Shown piece by piece: positions 1 through 9,054 of a stretch of 64,000 bases of DNA. Under the pieces are notes generated by a model. The model did not search any database, was not told where the DNA came from, and worked only from the letters and a program-made list of their open reading frames with translations. The DNA comes from Corynebacterium sp. HMSC08A12. GTDB taxonomy: Bacteria > Actinomycetota > Actinomycetes > Mycobacteriales > Mycobacteriaceae. The translations under genes and the position numbers were made by a program. The stretch is from the NCBI RefSeq assembly GCF_001807485.1, contig NZ_KV789164.1, positions 1-64,000 of the forward strand, in the 5' to 3' direction. How positions within the stretch are numbered: position 1 is the stretch's first letter; the number at the start of each line of letters is the position of its first letter.

Positions 1-50
1 AAACCAGTCCAACTTTCGGGGGCTAGTTCACTACACCCATTTTGGGGGTC

Positions 51-113
51 TTTCTTAATGACGCCCTCAGCGCGCACTGGAGTCGATTTCAGCCCGGAGC
101 TGGGGGGGCGTCA
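51..113. repeat. Facing pair of dispersed-motif copies upstream of ftn
   Basis: TTTCTTAATGACGCCC at 51-66 is an exact copy of the motif found again at 61281. A second, inverted TGACGCC copy with a longer C-run lies at 100-113, so the transcript could fold TGACGCCC(T)CAG against CTGGGGGGGCGTCA across about 30 bases. There is no T-run after the second arm, so this is not a typical intrinsic terminator. Function unknown. Confidence 0.5.
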
Positions 114-264
114 CTACCTAAAGAGCACGTCAGGATTGGTTTACAGGGCAGCCTAAGTAAAGACAGCCTCACCGACTAAACAACAGGCTCTGACCTCCAT
201 TGATAATATAAGGGTAGCCTGCGTTTGCTAGCCGATTGGATAAACCCTGAGTACGTTGAGCTGC

Positions 265-753
265 ATGGAAATCAACGAGAAATTTCAAAAGCAATTGAAC
301 GAACAGGTCACCGCAGAGCACCAGGCTGCGCTGGTCTACACGCAGCTGGCTTACGAGCTGGATCGCCTCTCCTTCGACGGCATGAGCAGCTGGATGCAGG
401 CGCAGGCTGACGAGGAGCGCGAGCACGCTCAGAAGTTCGCGCAGCACCTGCTGGACCGCGACGCGCGCGTGGACATCGAGACTGTTGAGATGCCTTCCCT
501 GAAGATCTCCACCCCGCTGGACGCCTTCGAGGCATCCCTCGAGCACGAGCGTAAGGTCTCCGCGCTGATCCGCGACCTCGTGAAGACCGCCGACGAGGTT
601 GGCGACATCGACTCCCGCAACCTGCTGAACTTCTTCCTGGAGGAGCAGATCGAGGAGGAGGCCACCGTCAGCGCCATCATCGACCGCATCAAGCTGGTGG
701 GCAACGATGGTTCCGGCCTGCTGCGTATCGACGCGGAGCTGGGCAACCGCTAG
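265..753 (+). CDS. ftn: Ferritin (non-haem iron storage protein)
   Basis: 162-residue ferritin-like four-helix protein, the usual length for bacterial ferritin. It oxidises Fe(II) at a di-iron centre and stores it as mineral in a 24-subunit cytoplasmic shell. Visible ligands include Glu17-type residues in the first helix (TAEHQAALVY), the Glu-Glu-x-x-Glu-His cluster at residues 49-54 (DEEREH) and the acidic helix EEQIEEEA near residue 130. ATG at 265 was chosen over a TTG nine bases upstream because it gives the family-typical N-terminus MEINEKF. The gene is monocistronic and ends in a strong terminator. In corynebacteria ftn is commonly controlled by iron through DtxR; only a weak box-like sequence is visible upstream. 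Confidence 0.93.
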   Translation: MEINEKFQKQLNEQVTAEHQAALVYTQLAYELDRLSFDGMSSWMQAQADEEREHAQKFAQHLLDRDARVDIETVEMPSLKISTPLDAFEASLEHERKVSALIRDLVKTADEVGDIDSRNLLNFFLEEQIEEEATVSAIIDRIKLVGNDGSGLLRIDAELGNR

Positions 754-787
754 CAGCCATTACGAAGGCCACTCAACGGCCAATAGC

Positions 788-823
788 AAAAGCCGACTGG
801 GATTTTCCTCCCAGTCGGCTTTT
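788..823 (+). terminator. Rho-independent terminator of ftn
   Basis: A perfect 15-bp stem, AAAAGCCGACTGGGA pairing with TCCCAGTCGGCTTTT around a TTTTCC loop, 35 bases after the ferritin stop. The A-run on one flank and T-run on the other make it usable from both directions, so it may also stop readthrough from nrdE. Confidence 0.9.
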
Positions 824-874
824 CGTGTTCAGTGCAGGCCGCTCCTCCGCTTAGAGCAGGCCGCTCCCTCCCAC

Positions 875-3037
875 TTAGAGCATGCAGCTCACGCAGCCCT
901 CAACCTCCGTGCCGGTCAGGGCCGTCTGGCGGAGGCGGATGTAGTAGATCGTCTTGATCCCCTTGCGCCATGCGTAGATCTGCGCGCGGTTGATATCGCG
1001 CGTGGTGGCGGTGTCCTTAAAGAACAGGGTCAGCGACAGGCCTTGATCCACGTACTTCGTGGCCACAGCGTAGGTGTCGATGATCTTCTCGTAGCCGATC
1101 TCGTAAGCGTCCTCGTAGTACTCCAGGTTCTCGTTCGTCATGTACGGAGCCGGGTAGTACACGCGGCCGATCTTGCCCTCCTTGCGGATCTCAATCTTGG
1201 AGGCGATCGGGTGGATCGAGGACGTGGAGTTGTTGATGTAGGAGATCGAACCCGTCGGCGGGATGGCCTGCAGGTTGCGGTTGTACAGGCCGTGAGCCTG
1301 CACGTCTTCCTTCAGCTGCTGCCAGTCCTGTGCGGTGGGCACGTGGATGCTGGAGTTGCCGAAGATCTGGCGCACACGCTCCGTCTTCGGGGCGAAGTCG
1401 GCCGGATCGTAGCGGTCGAAGAACTCGCCGGTGGCGTACTGGGAGTTCTCGAAGTTGTGGAACTTCTCGCCGCGCTCCTGGGCGATCTTGTTGGAGGCCT
1501 TCAGAGCCTCGTACATCACGGTCGCGAAGTAGGCGTTGGTGAAGTCCAGCGCCTCCTCAGAACCGTAGTGAATGTGCTCGCGCCCCAGGAAGCCGTGCAG
1601 GTTCATCTGACCCAAACCGATGGCATGGGAGTTGTCGTTGCCCTGGCGCACCGACGGCACGGAGTCGATGGAAGTCTGGTCCGCCACGGCGGTCAGGCCA
1701 CGGATGGCGGTCTCGATGGTCTTGGAGAAGTCTTCCGAATCCATCGCCTTCGCAATATTCATGGAGCCCAGGTTGCAGGAAATATCGTCGCCGATCTTCT
1801 TGTACGTCAGGTCAGCGTTGAATTCCGACGGGGTGGAGACCTGCAGAATCTCGGAGCACAGGTTCGAATGGGTAATGCGGCCTTCGATCGGGTTGGCCTT
1901 GTTAACCGTGTCCTCGAACATGATGTACGGGTAACCCGACTCAAACTGGATCTCCGCCAGAGTCTGGAAGAATGCACGCGCGTTGATCTTGGACTTACGG
2001 ATGCGCGGATCCTCCACCATCTCCTCGTAGTGCTCGGTAATGGAGACGTCGGCGAACGGCTTGCCGTACACGCGCTCGACGTCGTACGGACTGAACAGGT
2101 ACATGTCGTCGTTGCGCTTGGCCAGTTCGAAGGTGATGTCCGGGATCACCACGCCCAGCGAAAGGGTCTTGATGCGGATCTTCTCGTCCGCGTTCTCGCG
2201 CTTGGTATCCAGGAAGCGCAAAATGTCCGGGTGGTGCGCGCTCAGGTAGACCGCACCGGCACCCTGGCGGGCACCCAGTTGGTTGGCGTAGCTGAAGGCA
2301 TCCTCCAGCAGCTTCATCACGGGGATCACACCGGAGGACTGGTTCTCGATGTGCTTGATCGGCGCGCCGGCCTCACGCACGTTCGACAGCAGCAGAGCCA
2401 CACCGCCGCCGCGCTTGGATAGCTGCAGCGCGGAGTTGATGGAGCGGCCGATGGACTCCATGTTGTCCTCGATGCGCAGCAGGAAGCACGAAACCGGCTC
2501 ACCGCGCTGCTTCTTGCCGATGTTGAGGAAGGTTGGCGTTGCAGGCTGGAAGCGGCCGTCCATGATCTCGTCGACGAGGTTGGACGCCAACTCGGTATCC
2601 CCCGCCGCCAGGCCCAGCGCAACCATGCACACGCGATCCTCGAAACGCTCCAGGTAACGGCGGCCGTCGAAGGTCTTCAGTGTGTAGGAAGTGTAGTACT
2701 TGTACGCACCCAAGAACGACTGGAAGCGGAACTTCTTCGCGTAAGCCTGCTTGAACAGAGACTTCACAAAGCTGAACTCGTACTGATCCAGCACCTCAGG
2801 GTCGTAGTACTCGTTGTCCACCAGGTACTTAACCTTTTCTTCCAGATCGTGGAAGTAAACGGTGTTCTGGTTGACATGCTGCAGGAAGTACTGGTTTGCA
2901 GCCTCGCGGTCCTTGTCGAATTGGATTTCCCCTGCATCGTTGTACAGGTTCAACATCGCGTTCAGAGCGTGATAATCCAGCTGCTCCCGCTGGTCAACGG
3001 GCTCCTGGACGGTCTTGCCAAGCTCGGTGCCAGTCAT
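875..3037 (-). CDS. nrdE: Class Ib ribonucleoside-diphosphate reductase, alpha (large) subunit
   Basis: 720-residue catalytic subunit that reduces NDPs to dNDPs by radical chemistry with NrdF. The substrate-site signature SNLCSEI near residue 390, the thiyl partner cysteine in [26 protein letters not shown], and the C-terminal redox pair CVSCML are all present; the last is reduced by NrdH. The ATG at 3037 follows GAGGAG by about 10 bases and gives MTGTELGK; an in-frame TTG at 3055 would overlap the ribosome site. It is the last gene of nrdH-nrdI-nrdE, about 140 bases after nrdI. nrdF is not in this window, as is usual in corynebacteria, where it lies apart. Confidence 0.96.
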   Translation of the reverse strand: MTGTELGKTVQEPVDQREQLDYHALNAMLNLYNDAGEIQFDKDREAANQYFLQHVNQNTVYFHDLEEKVKYLVDNEYYDPEVLDQYEFSFVKSLFKQAYAKKFRFQSFLGAYKYYTSYTLKTFDGRRYLERFEDRVCMVALGLAAGDTELASNLVDEIMDGRFQPATPTFLNIGKKQRGEPVSCFLLRIEDNMESIGRSINSALQLSKRGGGVALLLSNVREAGAPIKHIENQSSGVIPVMKLLEDAFSYANQLGARQGAGAVYLSAHHPDILRFLDTKRENADEKIRIKTLSLGVVIPDITFELAKRNDDMYLFSPYDVERVYGKPFADVSITEHYEEMVEDPRIRKSKINARAFFQTLAEIQFESGYPYIMFEDTVNKANPIEGRITHSNLCSEILQVSTPSEFNADLTYKKIGDDISCNLGSMNIAKAMDSEDFSKTIETAIRGLTAVADQTSIDSVPSVRQGNDNSHAIGLGQMNLHGFLGREHIHYGSEEALDFTNAYFATVMYEALKASNKIAQERGEKFHNFENSQYATGEFFDRYDPADFAPKTERVRQIFGNSSIHVPTAQDWQQLKEDVQAHGLYNRNLQAIPPTGSISYINNSTSSIHPIASKIEIRKEGKIGRVYYPAPYMTNENLEYYEDAYEIGYEKIIDTYAVATKYVDQGLSLTLFFKDTATTRDINRAQIYAWRKGIKTIYYIRLRQTALTGTEVEGCVSCML

Positions 3038-3176
3038 ATGTATGCGTCTCCTCAAAAACTCGCGCTAAGAAAAATGCCTCGCGCTCGTGTGTTCGTTTCG
3101 ATTCTAATCAGTGCCCCGGACATGTGCGGGGCGGGTGCGAAGCAGGTGTTCTATTCCCCGTTTCACGCTTGCCGTG

Positions 3177-3620
3177 TCAGCTCGCCAGATCCCACCGGCC
3201 CTCGTGCCGCAGGGAGGCCTCAAACTCCGCCAATCCCTCACGCACTCGGTGGACGTCCTCCTCCGTTCCCATCAGCTCAAAGCGGTACAGGTACGGCACC
3301 TGGCACTTAGCGGAGATCACCTCGCCGGCCTTGGCAAAGTCCGACCCGAAGTTAATGTTCCCCGCGGCGATCACCCCGCGCAGCCACTTGCGGTTTTGCT
3401 CCACGTTGAGGAACTTGATTACCTGCTTTGGAACTGGTCGGGCGTAGTCGCCTGTCATTCCCGCTCCCCCGCCGTATGTCGGCACGACCAAGACATGCGG
3501 TTGGTCGACGAGCAGTGGGGCGTCATTACGCTTTAGAGGGATGCGGGAGGAAGGCAACCCGAGCTTGCGCACGAAGCGGTGAGTGTTCTCCGTCGTGGAG
3601 GAAAAATACGTGATTAGCAT
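3177..3620 (-). CDS. nrdI: NrdI flavodoxin-like protein for class Ib ribonucleotide reductase
   Basis: 147-residue flavoprotein that delivers an oxidant (superoxide or peroxide) to the dimanganese site of NrdF and so activates the tyrosyl radical. The N-terminal FMN-phosphate loop [12 protein letters not shown] and the PTYGGG loop near residues 48-53 are the family markers, and the length is typical. It lies between nrdH and nrdE in the same direction, about 80 bases after nrdH, so co-transcription under NrdR is likely. Confidence 0.94.
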   Translation of the reverse strand: MLITYFSSTTENTHRFVRKLGLPSSRIPLKRNDAPLLVDQPHVLVVPTYGGGAGMTGDYARPVPKQVIKFLNVEQNRKWLRGVIAAGNINFGSDFAKAGEVISAKCQVPYLYRFELMGTEEDVHRVREGLAEFEASLRHEGRWDLAS

Positions 3621-3698
3621 TGAGCCTCATTCAGACAGTGGCGCGCGCAAAAATAGTCCCCACCTGATAGACGGTGAAGGCGAAGCGACGCGCGGGGG

Positions 3699-3929
3699 TT
3701 AAGCAGCCTTGGCGGTCAGGGAACGAATGCGATCCGGGCGGAAGCCGGACCAGTGATCTTCACCGGCGACAACCACGGGAGCCTGCAGGTGACCCAGCGC
3801 CATTACGTAGTCACGAGCCTCATCGTCGAGGCTGATGTCAACGAGCTCGTACTCCAGACCGGCCTTATCGAGGGCCTTCTTGGTGGCGTTGCACTGAACA
3901 CATGCGGGCTTGGTGTAGACGGTGATCAT
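3699..3929 (-). CDS. nrdH: NrdH glutaredoxin-like electron donor
   Basis: 76-residue redoxin that passes electrons from thioredoxin reductase to NrdE. The start MITVYTKPACVQC carries the redox pair Cys10-Val-Gln-Cys13, and the tail has the typical WSGFRPDRI. A second ATG lies four codons upstream (3941), but it is only one base from AGGAG, so the downstream ATG is preferred; the family also usually begins at MITVY. First gene of nrdHIE, behind two NrdR boxes. Confidence 0.94.
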   Translation of the reverse strand: MITVYTKPACVQCNATKKALDKAGLEYELVDISLDDEARDYVMALGHLQAPVVVAGEDHWSGFRPDRIRSLTAKAA

Positions 3930-4101
3930 GGTGGCTGTCATTCTCCTGGTTCGTGGGCGCTATCAGTGTTGGTCTTTGTCAGTCTTTACGCTGGCCGTAG
4001 CAACGACCTCGGCGGGCGATAGTCAGGCGTACTGTGCCTTCATCGCCCCTCATCGACTTGCTTAAGACTACACATCACATGCGTGTAAGACAACCGCTAA
4101 A

Positions 4102-4149
4102 ACACAACATTTTGGGGCTTCCTTAAAACTGAAACACAATATCTAGTAG
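4102..4149. promoter_or_regulatory. Tandem NrdR boxes upstream of nrdH
   Basis: Two copies of the NrdR operator type (ACACwAwATmT...) occur at 4102-4117 (ACACAACATTTTGGGG) and 4134-4149 (ACACAATATCTAGTAG). They start 32 bases apart, about three helical turns, which is the arrangement known for NrdR operators. They sit about 170 bases upstream of nrdH. Inferred role: repression of nrdHIE by the zinc-finger/ATP-cone regulator NrdR when dATP is high. Confidence 0.75.
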
Positions 4150-4251
4150 TTACATCTTGAGTATTCGCAGGTGGGGAAAAATCCCACCACTACATCTAGC
4201 CACATAAAAAACATGTTTGTAATTTCAAAGCCGGGATTTGAGACAAAGAAT

Positions 4252-4297
4252 CCCCCGCCTCCGCGGTGCTTTAAGCACTCTCAGCGGAAGACGGGGG
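4252..4297 (-). terminator. Terminator of rpmJ
   Basis: Interrupted stem CCCCCGCCTCCGC pairing with GCGGAAGACGGGGG, with an inner GTGCTTTAAGCAC palindrome. Read on the minus strand it is followed by a T-containing stretch (ATTCTTTGTCTC). It lies directly after the rpmJ stop and would insulate rpmJ from nrdHIE. Confidence 0.75.
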
Positions 4298-4316
4298 AAG
4301 TGGAACCTTGTGGTTC

Positions 4317-4439
4317 TTAGCCCTGGCGAGCCTTGAAGCGGGGTTCCTTCTTGTTGATCACGTAGACCTTGCCGCGGCGACGAACGACCTGAGCGCCCGG
4401 CTTGTTCTTCAGCGACCGAAGGGACTTGCGGACCTTCAT
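4317..4439 (-). CDS. rpmJ: 50S ribosomal protein L36, cysteine-less form
   Basis: A 40-residue basic protein, [19 protein letters not shown] followed by [21 protein letters not shown], matching the L36 paralogue that lacks the Cys3-His zinc knuckle. L36 helps assemble 23S rRNA in the large subunit. The start is supported by AAAGGAG eight bases upstream. Many actinobacteria carry a zinc-binding L36 in the main ribosomal operon as well as a C-minus form; whether this genome has both cannot be seen here. No clear Zur box was found in the 186-base divergent spacer with nadE. Confidence 0.93.
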   Translation of the reverse strand: MKVRKSLRSLKNKPGAQVVRRRGKVYVINKKEPRFKARQG

Positions 4440-4625
4440 CGGGCGCTCCTTTCCTCATCGACTTTCTTACATCGCCAGGCAGTACAGGCTAACAGGCTAA
4501 AGCCCGCTTATGCCGCCCGGCACAAACACAAACGATGAGTTTACCCATCGCCGACTCCAAAACCAAATAAGTGCAAATAGACTACCCGAGCACCCCGCAC
4601 TCCCCTGCGGACTAGCATCTAACCC

Positions 4626-5576
4626 ATGAGCCCTTCCGCAAACCAGCCGAACCACACCCCCGACAACCCCGGCAGCACTAGCAGCGCCGAGCGCCCGGGC
4701 GCGCGCCCGCTACACGCGCAGATCATCGCAGAGTTGGGAGTGCGCCCCACCATCGACCCCGCCAAAGAGGTAGAGCGTCGCGTGCAGTTCATCGCCGACT
4801 ACATGCAGGCCACGGGAGTTCACGCCCTTGTGCTAGGAATCTCCGGCGGCCAGGATTCCACCCTGGCGGGAAGGCTGTGCCAGCTGGCGGTCGAGCGCCT
4901 CAACCAGGAAGGCACACAAGCCCAGCAGACAGAGCAAGCAGATACTCCCCAGCCCTACCGCTTCTGCGCCGTGCGGCTGCCCTACGGAACCCAGGCGGAC
5001 GAGGAAGACGCACAGGTGGCGCTGAAGTTTATCGCGCCGAGTATGGGCGTCACAGTAAATATCAAGGGCGCAACCGACGAATCGGCGCGCGCGGCGAGCG
5101 AGGCCCTCGGCATCGCGCAGGTTAGCGACTTCAACAAGGGCAATATCAAGGCGCGCGAACGCATGATCGCGCAGTACGCGCTGGCAGGCGAACTCGGCGC
5201 GCTGGTGGTCGGCACGGATCACGCGGCAGAGGCAGTCACCGGCTTCTACACCAAGCACGGCGACGGTGCGGCGGATCTGGTGCCGCTGGCGGGGCTCACG
5301 AAGCGGCAGGGTGCGGCGCTGCTGCAGCACCTCGGCGCCCCGGACAGCACGTGGCAGAAAGTGCCGACCGCGGATCTGGAGGAAGACCGCCCCGCGCTCC
5401 CCGACGAGGAGGCGCTGGGCGTGACGTACACGCAGCTCGACGACTACCTGGAGAGCACCAACGGCGCTGCCGACATCGACCCGCAGGTCGCCGAGCACAT
5501 CGAGAAGCTATGGTTCCGCTCGCGCCACAAGCGGCACTTGCCAGTCACCCCGCACGACGAATGGTGGCGCAGCTAG
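4626..5576 (+). CDS. nadE: NH3-dependent NAD+ synthetase
   Basis: 316 residues; catalyses the ATP-dependent amidation of deamido-NAD to NAD+. The adenylation P-loop SGGQDS is at about residues 75-80, and [19 protein letters not shown] near residue 200 is the family core. No glutaminase domain precedes it, so it should use ammonia. About 40 residues of disordered, proline-rich N-terminus ([19 protein letters not shown]) precede the conserved part; ATG at 4626 is accepted but a later start is possible. Divergent from rpmJ and convergent with the VKOR gene. Confidence 0.93.
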   Translation: MSPSANQPNHTPDNPGSTSSAERPGARPLHAQIIAELGVRPTIDPAKEVERRVQFIADYMQATGVHALVLGISGGQDSTLAGRLCQLAVERLNQEGTQAQQTEQADTPQPYRFCAVRLPYGTQADEEDAQVALKFIAPSMGVTVNIKGATDESARAASEALGIAQVSDFNKGNIKARERMIAQYALAGELGALVVGTDHAAEAVTGFYTKHGDGAADLVPLAGLTKRQGAALLQHLGAPDSTWQKVPTADLEEDRPALPDEEALGVTYTQLDDYLESTNGAADIDPQVAEHIEKLWFRSRHKRHLPVTPHDEWWRS

Positions 5577-5604
5577 GCCCCCACACCGCTGAGCCGTGGC
5601 GCAG

Positions 5605-6174
5605 CTAGAAAACGAACTGATCCAGAATCAGCGCGGTAAACGCCAAGAACCAGGCGATAACCACCACCAGCGGCATACCCAGCGCGGAGTGCGGAACATC
5701 CTCCCCCGCCTCGCGCCGCTTCTCACGCTGGATGTGCACCAACGTCATCACAAACATCGGTAGGGTCGCCGCCCACACGGCCATGCAGTAAGGGCACAGC
5801 GCGCCGATGGAGTAGATCGCGGAGTAGGCCAGCCAGTGCACAAACACCACCCCCAGAGCCAACCCGACCAAGGTGCAGTACCACATCCAGCGAGGAAGTT
5901 TCGCGCCGACGATCAGTATCACGGCGAGGGTCATCATCACCGGGAAACCGATCATTCCGATAAATGGGTTTGCGAATCCAAACGTAGCCGCCTGATCCGA
6001 GGCCATCACATCCGTACACGAGATGACCTCGTTGAAAGTACACGCCGGCTCGAAGTTAGGATCCAGCGCCATCTGCAGCTTGTCGTGCATGATCAGCGTG
6101 GAGAAAACCAGCCCGATCGTGGATAGCACCAGGAAGGTGTAGCCGAAGCGTTTGGTAGCACCTAGACCGTTCAT
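5605..6174 (-). CDS. Vitamin K epoxide reductase (VKOR) family membrane protein
   Basis: 189-residue polytopic membrane protein with about four or five hydrophobic segments. The family redox centre CPYC (in ALCPYCMAVW) and the loop cysteines in ACTFNEVISCTD are intact. Bacterial VKORs reoxidise DsbA-like proteins and pass electrons to quinone, supporting disulfide formation outside the cytoplasm. ATG at 6174 (MNGLGATKRF) is chosen; an upstream GTG at 6207 would add 11 residues overlapping a copy of the dispersed motif. A membrane-anchored DsbA-like gene lies just upstream in the same direction, separated only by tRNA-Ala. Confidence 0.88.
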   Translation of the reverse strand: MNGLGATKRFGYTFLVLSTIGLVFSTLIMHDKLQMALDPNFEPACTFNEVISCTDVMASDQAATFGFANPFIGMIGFPVMMTLAVILIVGAKLPRWMWYCTLVGLALGVVFVHWLAYSAIYSIGALCPYCMAVWAATLPMFVMTLVHIQREKRREAGEDVPHSALGMPLVVVIAWFLAFTALILDQFVF

Positions 6175-6186
6175 GTGCTCGCTCTC

Positions 6187-6205
6187 TTTATTTACTGACG
6201 CCCTC
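6187..6205 (+). repeat. Dispersed-motif copy upstream of the VKOR gene
   Basis: TTTATTTACTGACGCCCTC, followed by ACG as in other copies. It sits directly in front of the VKOR start codon on the plus strand, i.e. antisense to that gene's leader. Confidence 0.5.
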
Positions 6206-6335
6206 ACGTCCCACTGCGCTCACATCGGCGCTTTCAGGCGCGGAGTGAACCGGTTTGGGGTCGCCGTCCATCGAGGAACTGGGCGATTTCCAACGAGGTT
6301 AGATTAGCACGGTGGATAACCCAGCAAATACAACA

Positions 6336-6363
6336 AAACCCCAGCTCATTTCTGAACTGGGGT
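6336..6363 (-). terminator. Terminator after tRNA-Ala (shared with ssrA)
   Basis: Stem ACCCCAGCTCA / TGAACTGGGGT with a TTTC loop and one mismatch, followed on the minus strand by a T-rich tail (TTTTGTTGTATTTG). The 28-base sequence differs by one base from the terminator after the tmRNA at 19044-19071. Confidence 0.85.
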
Positions 6364-6373
6364 TTGTGTTCTG

Positions 6374-6446
6374 TGGAGCTAACGGGATTCGAACCCGTGA
6401 CCCCCACACTGCCAGTGTGGTGCGCTACCAGCTGCGCCATAGCCCC
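6374..6446 (-). tRNA. tRNA-Ala (anticodon GGC)
   Basis: A 73-base cloverleaf. The acceptor GGGGCTA pairs with TAGCTCC, the D-arm is GCGCAGCTGGTAGCGC, the anticodon stem CCACACT...AGTGTGG encloses GGC, and the T-arm contains GGTTCGAATCC. The CCA end is not encoded. It reads the GCC/GCU alanine codons that are very common in this GC-rich window. Confidence 0.95.
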
Positions 6447-6536
6447 GTTGCTCTTTGCAAGCGAACGGGTCTAAAGCTACAACACTAGAATTGAGTTCTC
6501 CAAATCGCCTGGTGGCAATGGGGTAACGCGCGGGCG

Positions 6537-7283
6537 CTACTTACCTTCCAGCGCGACCGGAACCCAGGAGCTCAGGGTCTGGTCCGGGTTGGACGGCGGA
6601 TCGAAGCGCTTGCCGTCCTTGTACAGCAGTGGCGAGGAAACGTCACCCTCGCGCTTCTCGACTTCCTTGCCGTTCTTCTGGGCGACCTTCACGCCGTCTT
6701 CCTTCACGGACTCGTTGCGGATCTTTTCGACCACATCGTCATTCACGCCGATCTTGTCGGCCGCGTTAGCTAGGTCTTCCCAGCTCCACTGGCGGGCAAC
6801 GGTGGATTGCTCCTCCATAATCAGGCGGTGGATGTTCCAGAAGGCATTCACGTCGCCGGCCTTAGCCACGGCCCAGGCAACGGACGCACCACGGGTGGAA
6901 GGACCGGTCTCATCACCACGGTCCAGGAAGTTCAGAAAGTTGAACTTCACCTTCAGCTTGCCCTCTTCCAGCGCACTCTTCAGATCCTCGCTGGATGCGG
7001 ATTCCAGCTGTGCACAGTAGTGGCAGCTGAAGTCCTCGAAGACCTCGACGGTCGGCACGTCGTCGCCGGCGTTTTCCGACTCCAGCGTGACGGTGCTCTC
7101 GTCGGTGGTCATCTTCACATCCACCTTGTCATCCGGCAGGGTGATGTTATCGACCTTGTGCTGCTGGTTGTTGTACACAATGAAACCGATGGCTACGGCT
7201 GCGATAACGAGGATCGCAATGATTCCCCACAGGAAGCCATTGCCCCCTTTTGAAGCGTTAGGGGCCTTGATCTTCTGGCTCAC
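6537..7283 (-). CDS. Membrane-anchored DsbA-like thiol-disulfide oxidoreductase
   Basis: 248 residues: a cytoplasmic lysine-bearing N-terminus, one membrane helix at about 17-38 (FLWGIIAILVIAAVAIGFIV), then an extracytoplasmic thioredoxin-fold domain with the active site CHYC at about residues 87-90 in VFEDFSCHYCAQLES. The helical insertion typical of DsbA follows. Likely substrate oxidase in the cell envelope, reoxidised by the VKOR protein encoded 360 bases downstream. A reducing or isomerase role cannot be excluded. Confidence 0.87.
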   Translation of the reverse strand: MSQKIKAPNASKGGNGFLWGIIAILVIAAVAIGFIVYNNQQHKVDNITLPDDKVDVKMTTDESTVTLESENAGDDVPTVEVFEDFSCHYCAQLESASSEDLKSALEEGKLKVKFNFLNFLDRGDETGPSTRGASVAWAVAKAGDVNAFWNIHRLIMEEQSTVARQWSWEDLANAADKIGVNDDVVEKIRNESVKEDGVKVAQKNGKEVEKREGDVSSPLLYKDGKRFDPPSNPDQTLSSWVPVALEGK

Positions 7284-7398
7284 TGAGCGTTCCTTTCGAG
7301 ATGATGACGTGTCTACTGGGCATGAGGGTATCGCAGTTTTCTGGCAATACCCTGAATCGACCCCGTGATTTTACGCATACCTGCAGGGAACCGCGAAG

Positions 7399-9054
7399 TT
7401 ATCCGAGCACGCCGTCGACGACGACCTGCGCTTCCTCCAGCACCTTGTCCAGGTGCTCGGCGCCGTTGAAGGACTCCGCGTAAATCTTGTACTTGTCCTC
7501 CGTGCCACTTGGGCGGGCGGCGAACCAAGCATTTTCGGTGGTCACCTTCACACCACCGATGGCCGCGCCGTTGCCCGGCGCCTCGGTCAGGATTGCTTCG
7601 ATCTTCTCGCCCGCCAGTTCGGTGGCCTCCACGTCACTGGCGCTGAGCTTCTTCAGGCGTTCCTTTTGCTCGCGGTTCGCCGGAGCGTCGATGCGCTTGT
7701 ACTGCGGCGCGCCCAGCTCCTCAGCTAGTTCCTTGTAGCGCTCGGACGGGCTCTTGCCGGTCGTTGCCTTGATTTCGGACGCCAACAGGTCAGCGATAAT
7801 ACCGTCCTTATCGGTGGACCAGACCTGCCCGTCGCGGCGGAGGAAGGAAGCACCTGCCGATTCTTCTCCACCAAAGCCCACGGATCCGTTGACCAGGCCC
7901 GGCACGAACCACTTGAACCCGACCGGCACTTCCATCAGCTTGCGGCCCATGCGCGCCACCACGCGGTCGATCATGGAGGAGCTGACCAGGGTCTTACCCA
8001 CGGCGGCATCCTGCGGCCAGTTCTCGCGGTGGCTAAAGAGGTACTCGATAGCGACGGCGAGGTAGTGGTTCGGATTCATCAGGCCTGCGTCTGGGGTGAC
8101 GATTCCATGGCGGTCGGAATCGGCGTCATTACCAGTAGCGATGCCATAGGAAGTAGAACCGGCGCCCGCGACCGCATCGACCAGAGAGGCCATCGCGGAC
8201 GGCGAGGAGCAATCCATGCGGATCTTGCCGTCGGAGTCCAAGGTCATGAACCCGAAGGCCGGGTCGATGGTGGGGTTAACGACCGTAAGGTCCAGGCCGT
8301 GCACGTCGGCGATGCGCTCCCAGTAGGCAACGGAGGCGCCACCCATCGGGTCGGCGCCGATGCGCACGCCCGCGTTGCGGATGGCCTCAATGTCGATAAC
8401 CTCCGGCAGGGCGGCAACGTAGTTGCCCAGGTAGTTGTGGCTTTCCACCAGCTCGGTGGAGGTGGAGCGCTGCACGCCGGACAGATCCGCATCCAGGTAC
8501 TCGTTGGCGCGGCGGGCGATCCAGCTAGTGGCATCGGTATCCGCCGGACCGCCGGTCGGAGGGTTGTACTTAAAGCCACCATCGCGCGGCGGGTTGTGGG
8601 AGGGGGTGACGACGATACCGTCGGCGCGGCCAGCGTCGCTGCCCTCCGGGCCGCCGGGCAGCTGCTTGTTGTATTCCAGGATGGCGAAGCTGACCGACGG
8701 GGTGGGCACGAAGCCACGCTCCTGGTCGACCTTCACGGTCACCTGGTTGCCGGCCAGAACCTCCAGCGCGGTGGCCTCGGCGGGCTCGGACAGGGCGTGG
8801 GGGTCGCGGCCAATGAAAACCGGGCCGTTGATCCCCTGCTCGCGGCGGTAATCAACGATGGCCTGGGTGGTCGCCAGGATGTGCGGCTCGTTGAAGGCAC
8901 CGTCGAAGGCGCTGCCGCGGTGGCCGGACGTGCCGAAGCTCACGCGCTGGCCCGGGTCAGCCAGGTTCGGAACCGTGGCGGAGTAAGCCTCCAGCAGGGC
9001 GGGAATGTCGGTGAGGTCGTCGGGGGTGGCGGGCTGGCCAGCACGTGGGTGCAT
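7399..9054 (-). CDS. pgm: Phosphoglucomutase (alpha-D-glucose phosphate-specific)
   Basis: 551 residues; interconverts glucose 1- and 6-phosphate, linking glycolysis with glycogen, trehalose and cell-wall sugar nucleotides. The catalytic serine loop TPSHNPPRDGGFKYNPPTGG is near residue 150, the metal loop DADSDRHG is near residue 310 (in GNDADSDRHGIVTP), the sugar-binding GGEESAGASFLRRDG follows, and the phosphate-binding ARPSGTEDKYKIYAE is at the C-terminus. Full length for the family. Likely monocistronic. Confidence 0.95.
   Translation of the reverse strand: MHPRAGQPATPDDLTDIPALLEAYSATVPNLADPGQRVSFGTSGHRGSAFDGAFNEPHILATTQAIVDYRREQGINGPVFIGRDPHALSEPAEATALEVLAGNQVTVKVDQERGFVPTPSVSFAILEYNKQLPGGPEGSDAGRADGIVVTPSHNPPRDGGFKYNPPTGGPADTDATSWIARRANEYLDADLSGVQRSTSTELVESHNYLGNYVAALPEVIDIEAIRNAGVRIGADPMGGASVAYWERIADVHGLDLTVVNPTIDPAFGFMTLDSDGKIRMDCSSPSAMASLVDAVAGAGSTSYGIATGNDADSDRHGIVTPDAGLMNPNHYLAVAIEYLFSHRENWPQDAAVGKTLVSSSMIDRVVARMGRKLMEVPVGFKWFVPGLVNGSVGFGGEESAGASFLRRDGQVWSTDKDGIIADLLASEIKATTGKSPSERYKELAEELGAPQYKRIDAPANREQKERLKKLSASDVEATELAGEKIEAILTEAPGNGAAIGGVKVTTENAWFAARPSGTEDKYKIYAESFNGAEHLDKVLEEAQVVVDGVLG

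Larger units (their letters stand above)
3942..4316. other. Intergenic region between nrdH and rpmJ
   Basis: A 375-base, AT-rich spacer. It holds the two NrdR boxes, the presumed nrdH promoter and leader, and the rpmJ terminator. No coding sequence is evident. A TACACATCACATGCGTGTA sequence at about 4069-4087 forms a short imperfect palindrome near the expected nrdH promoter; its role is unknown. Confidence 0.5.

Noticed and set aside
143..161. Possible DtxR box upstream of ftn
   Set aside because: ACAGGGCAGCCTAAGTAAA matches only about 11 of 19 consensus positions, too weak to list as a site.
707..2422. Long open frame on the plus strand opposite nrdE
   Set aside because: It mirrors the GC-rich codon pattern of nrdE, has no ribosome site and no recognisable family, so it is a shadow.
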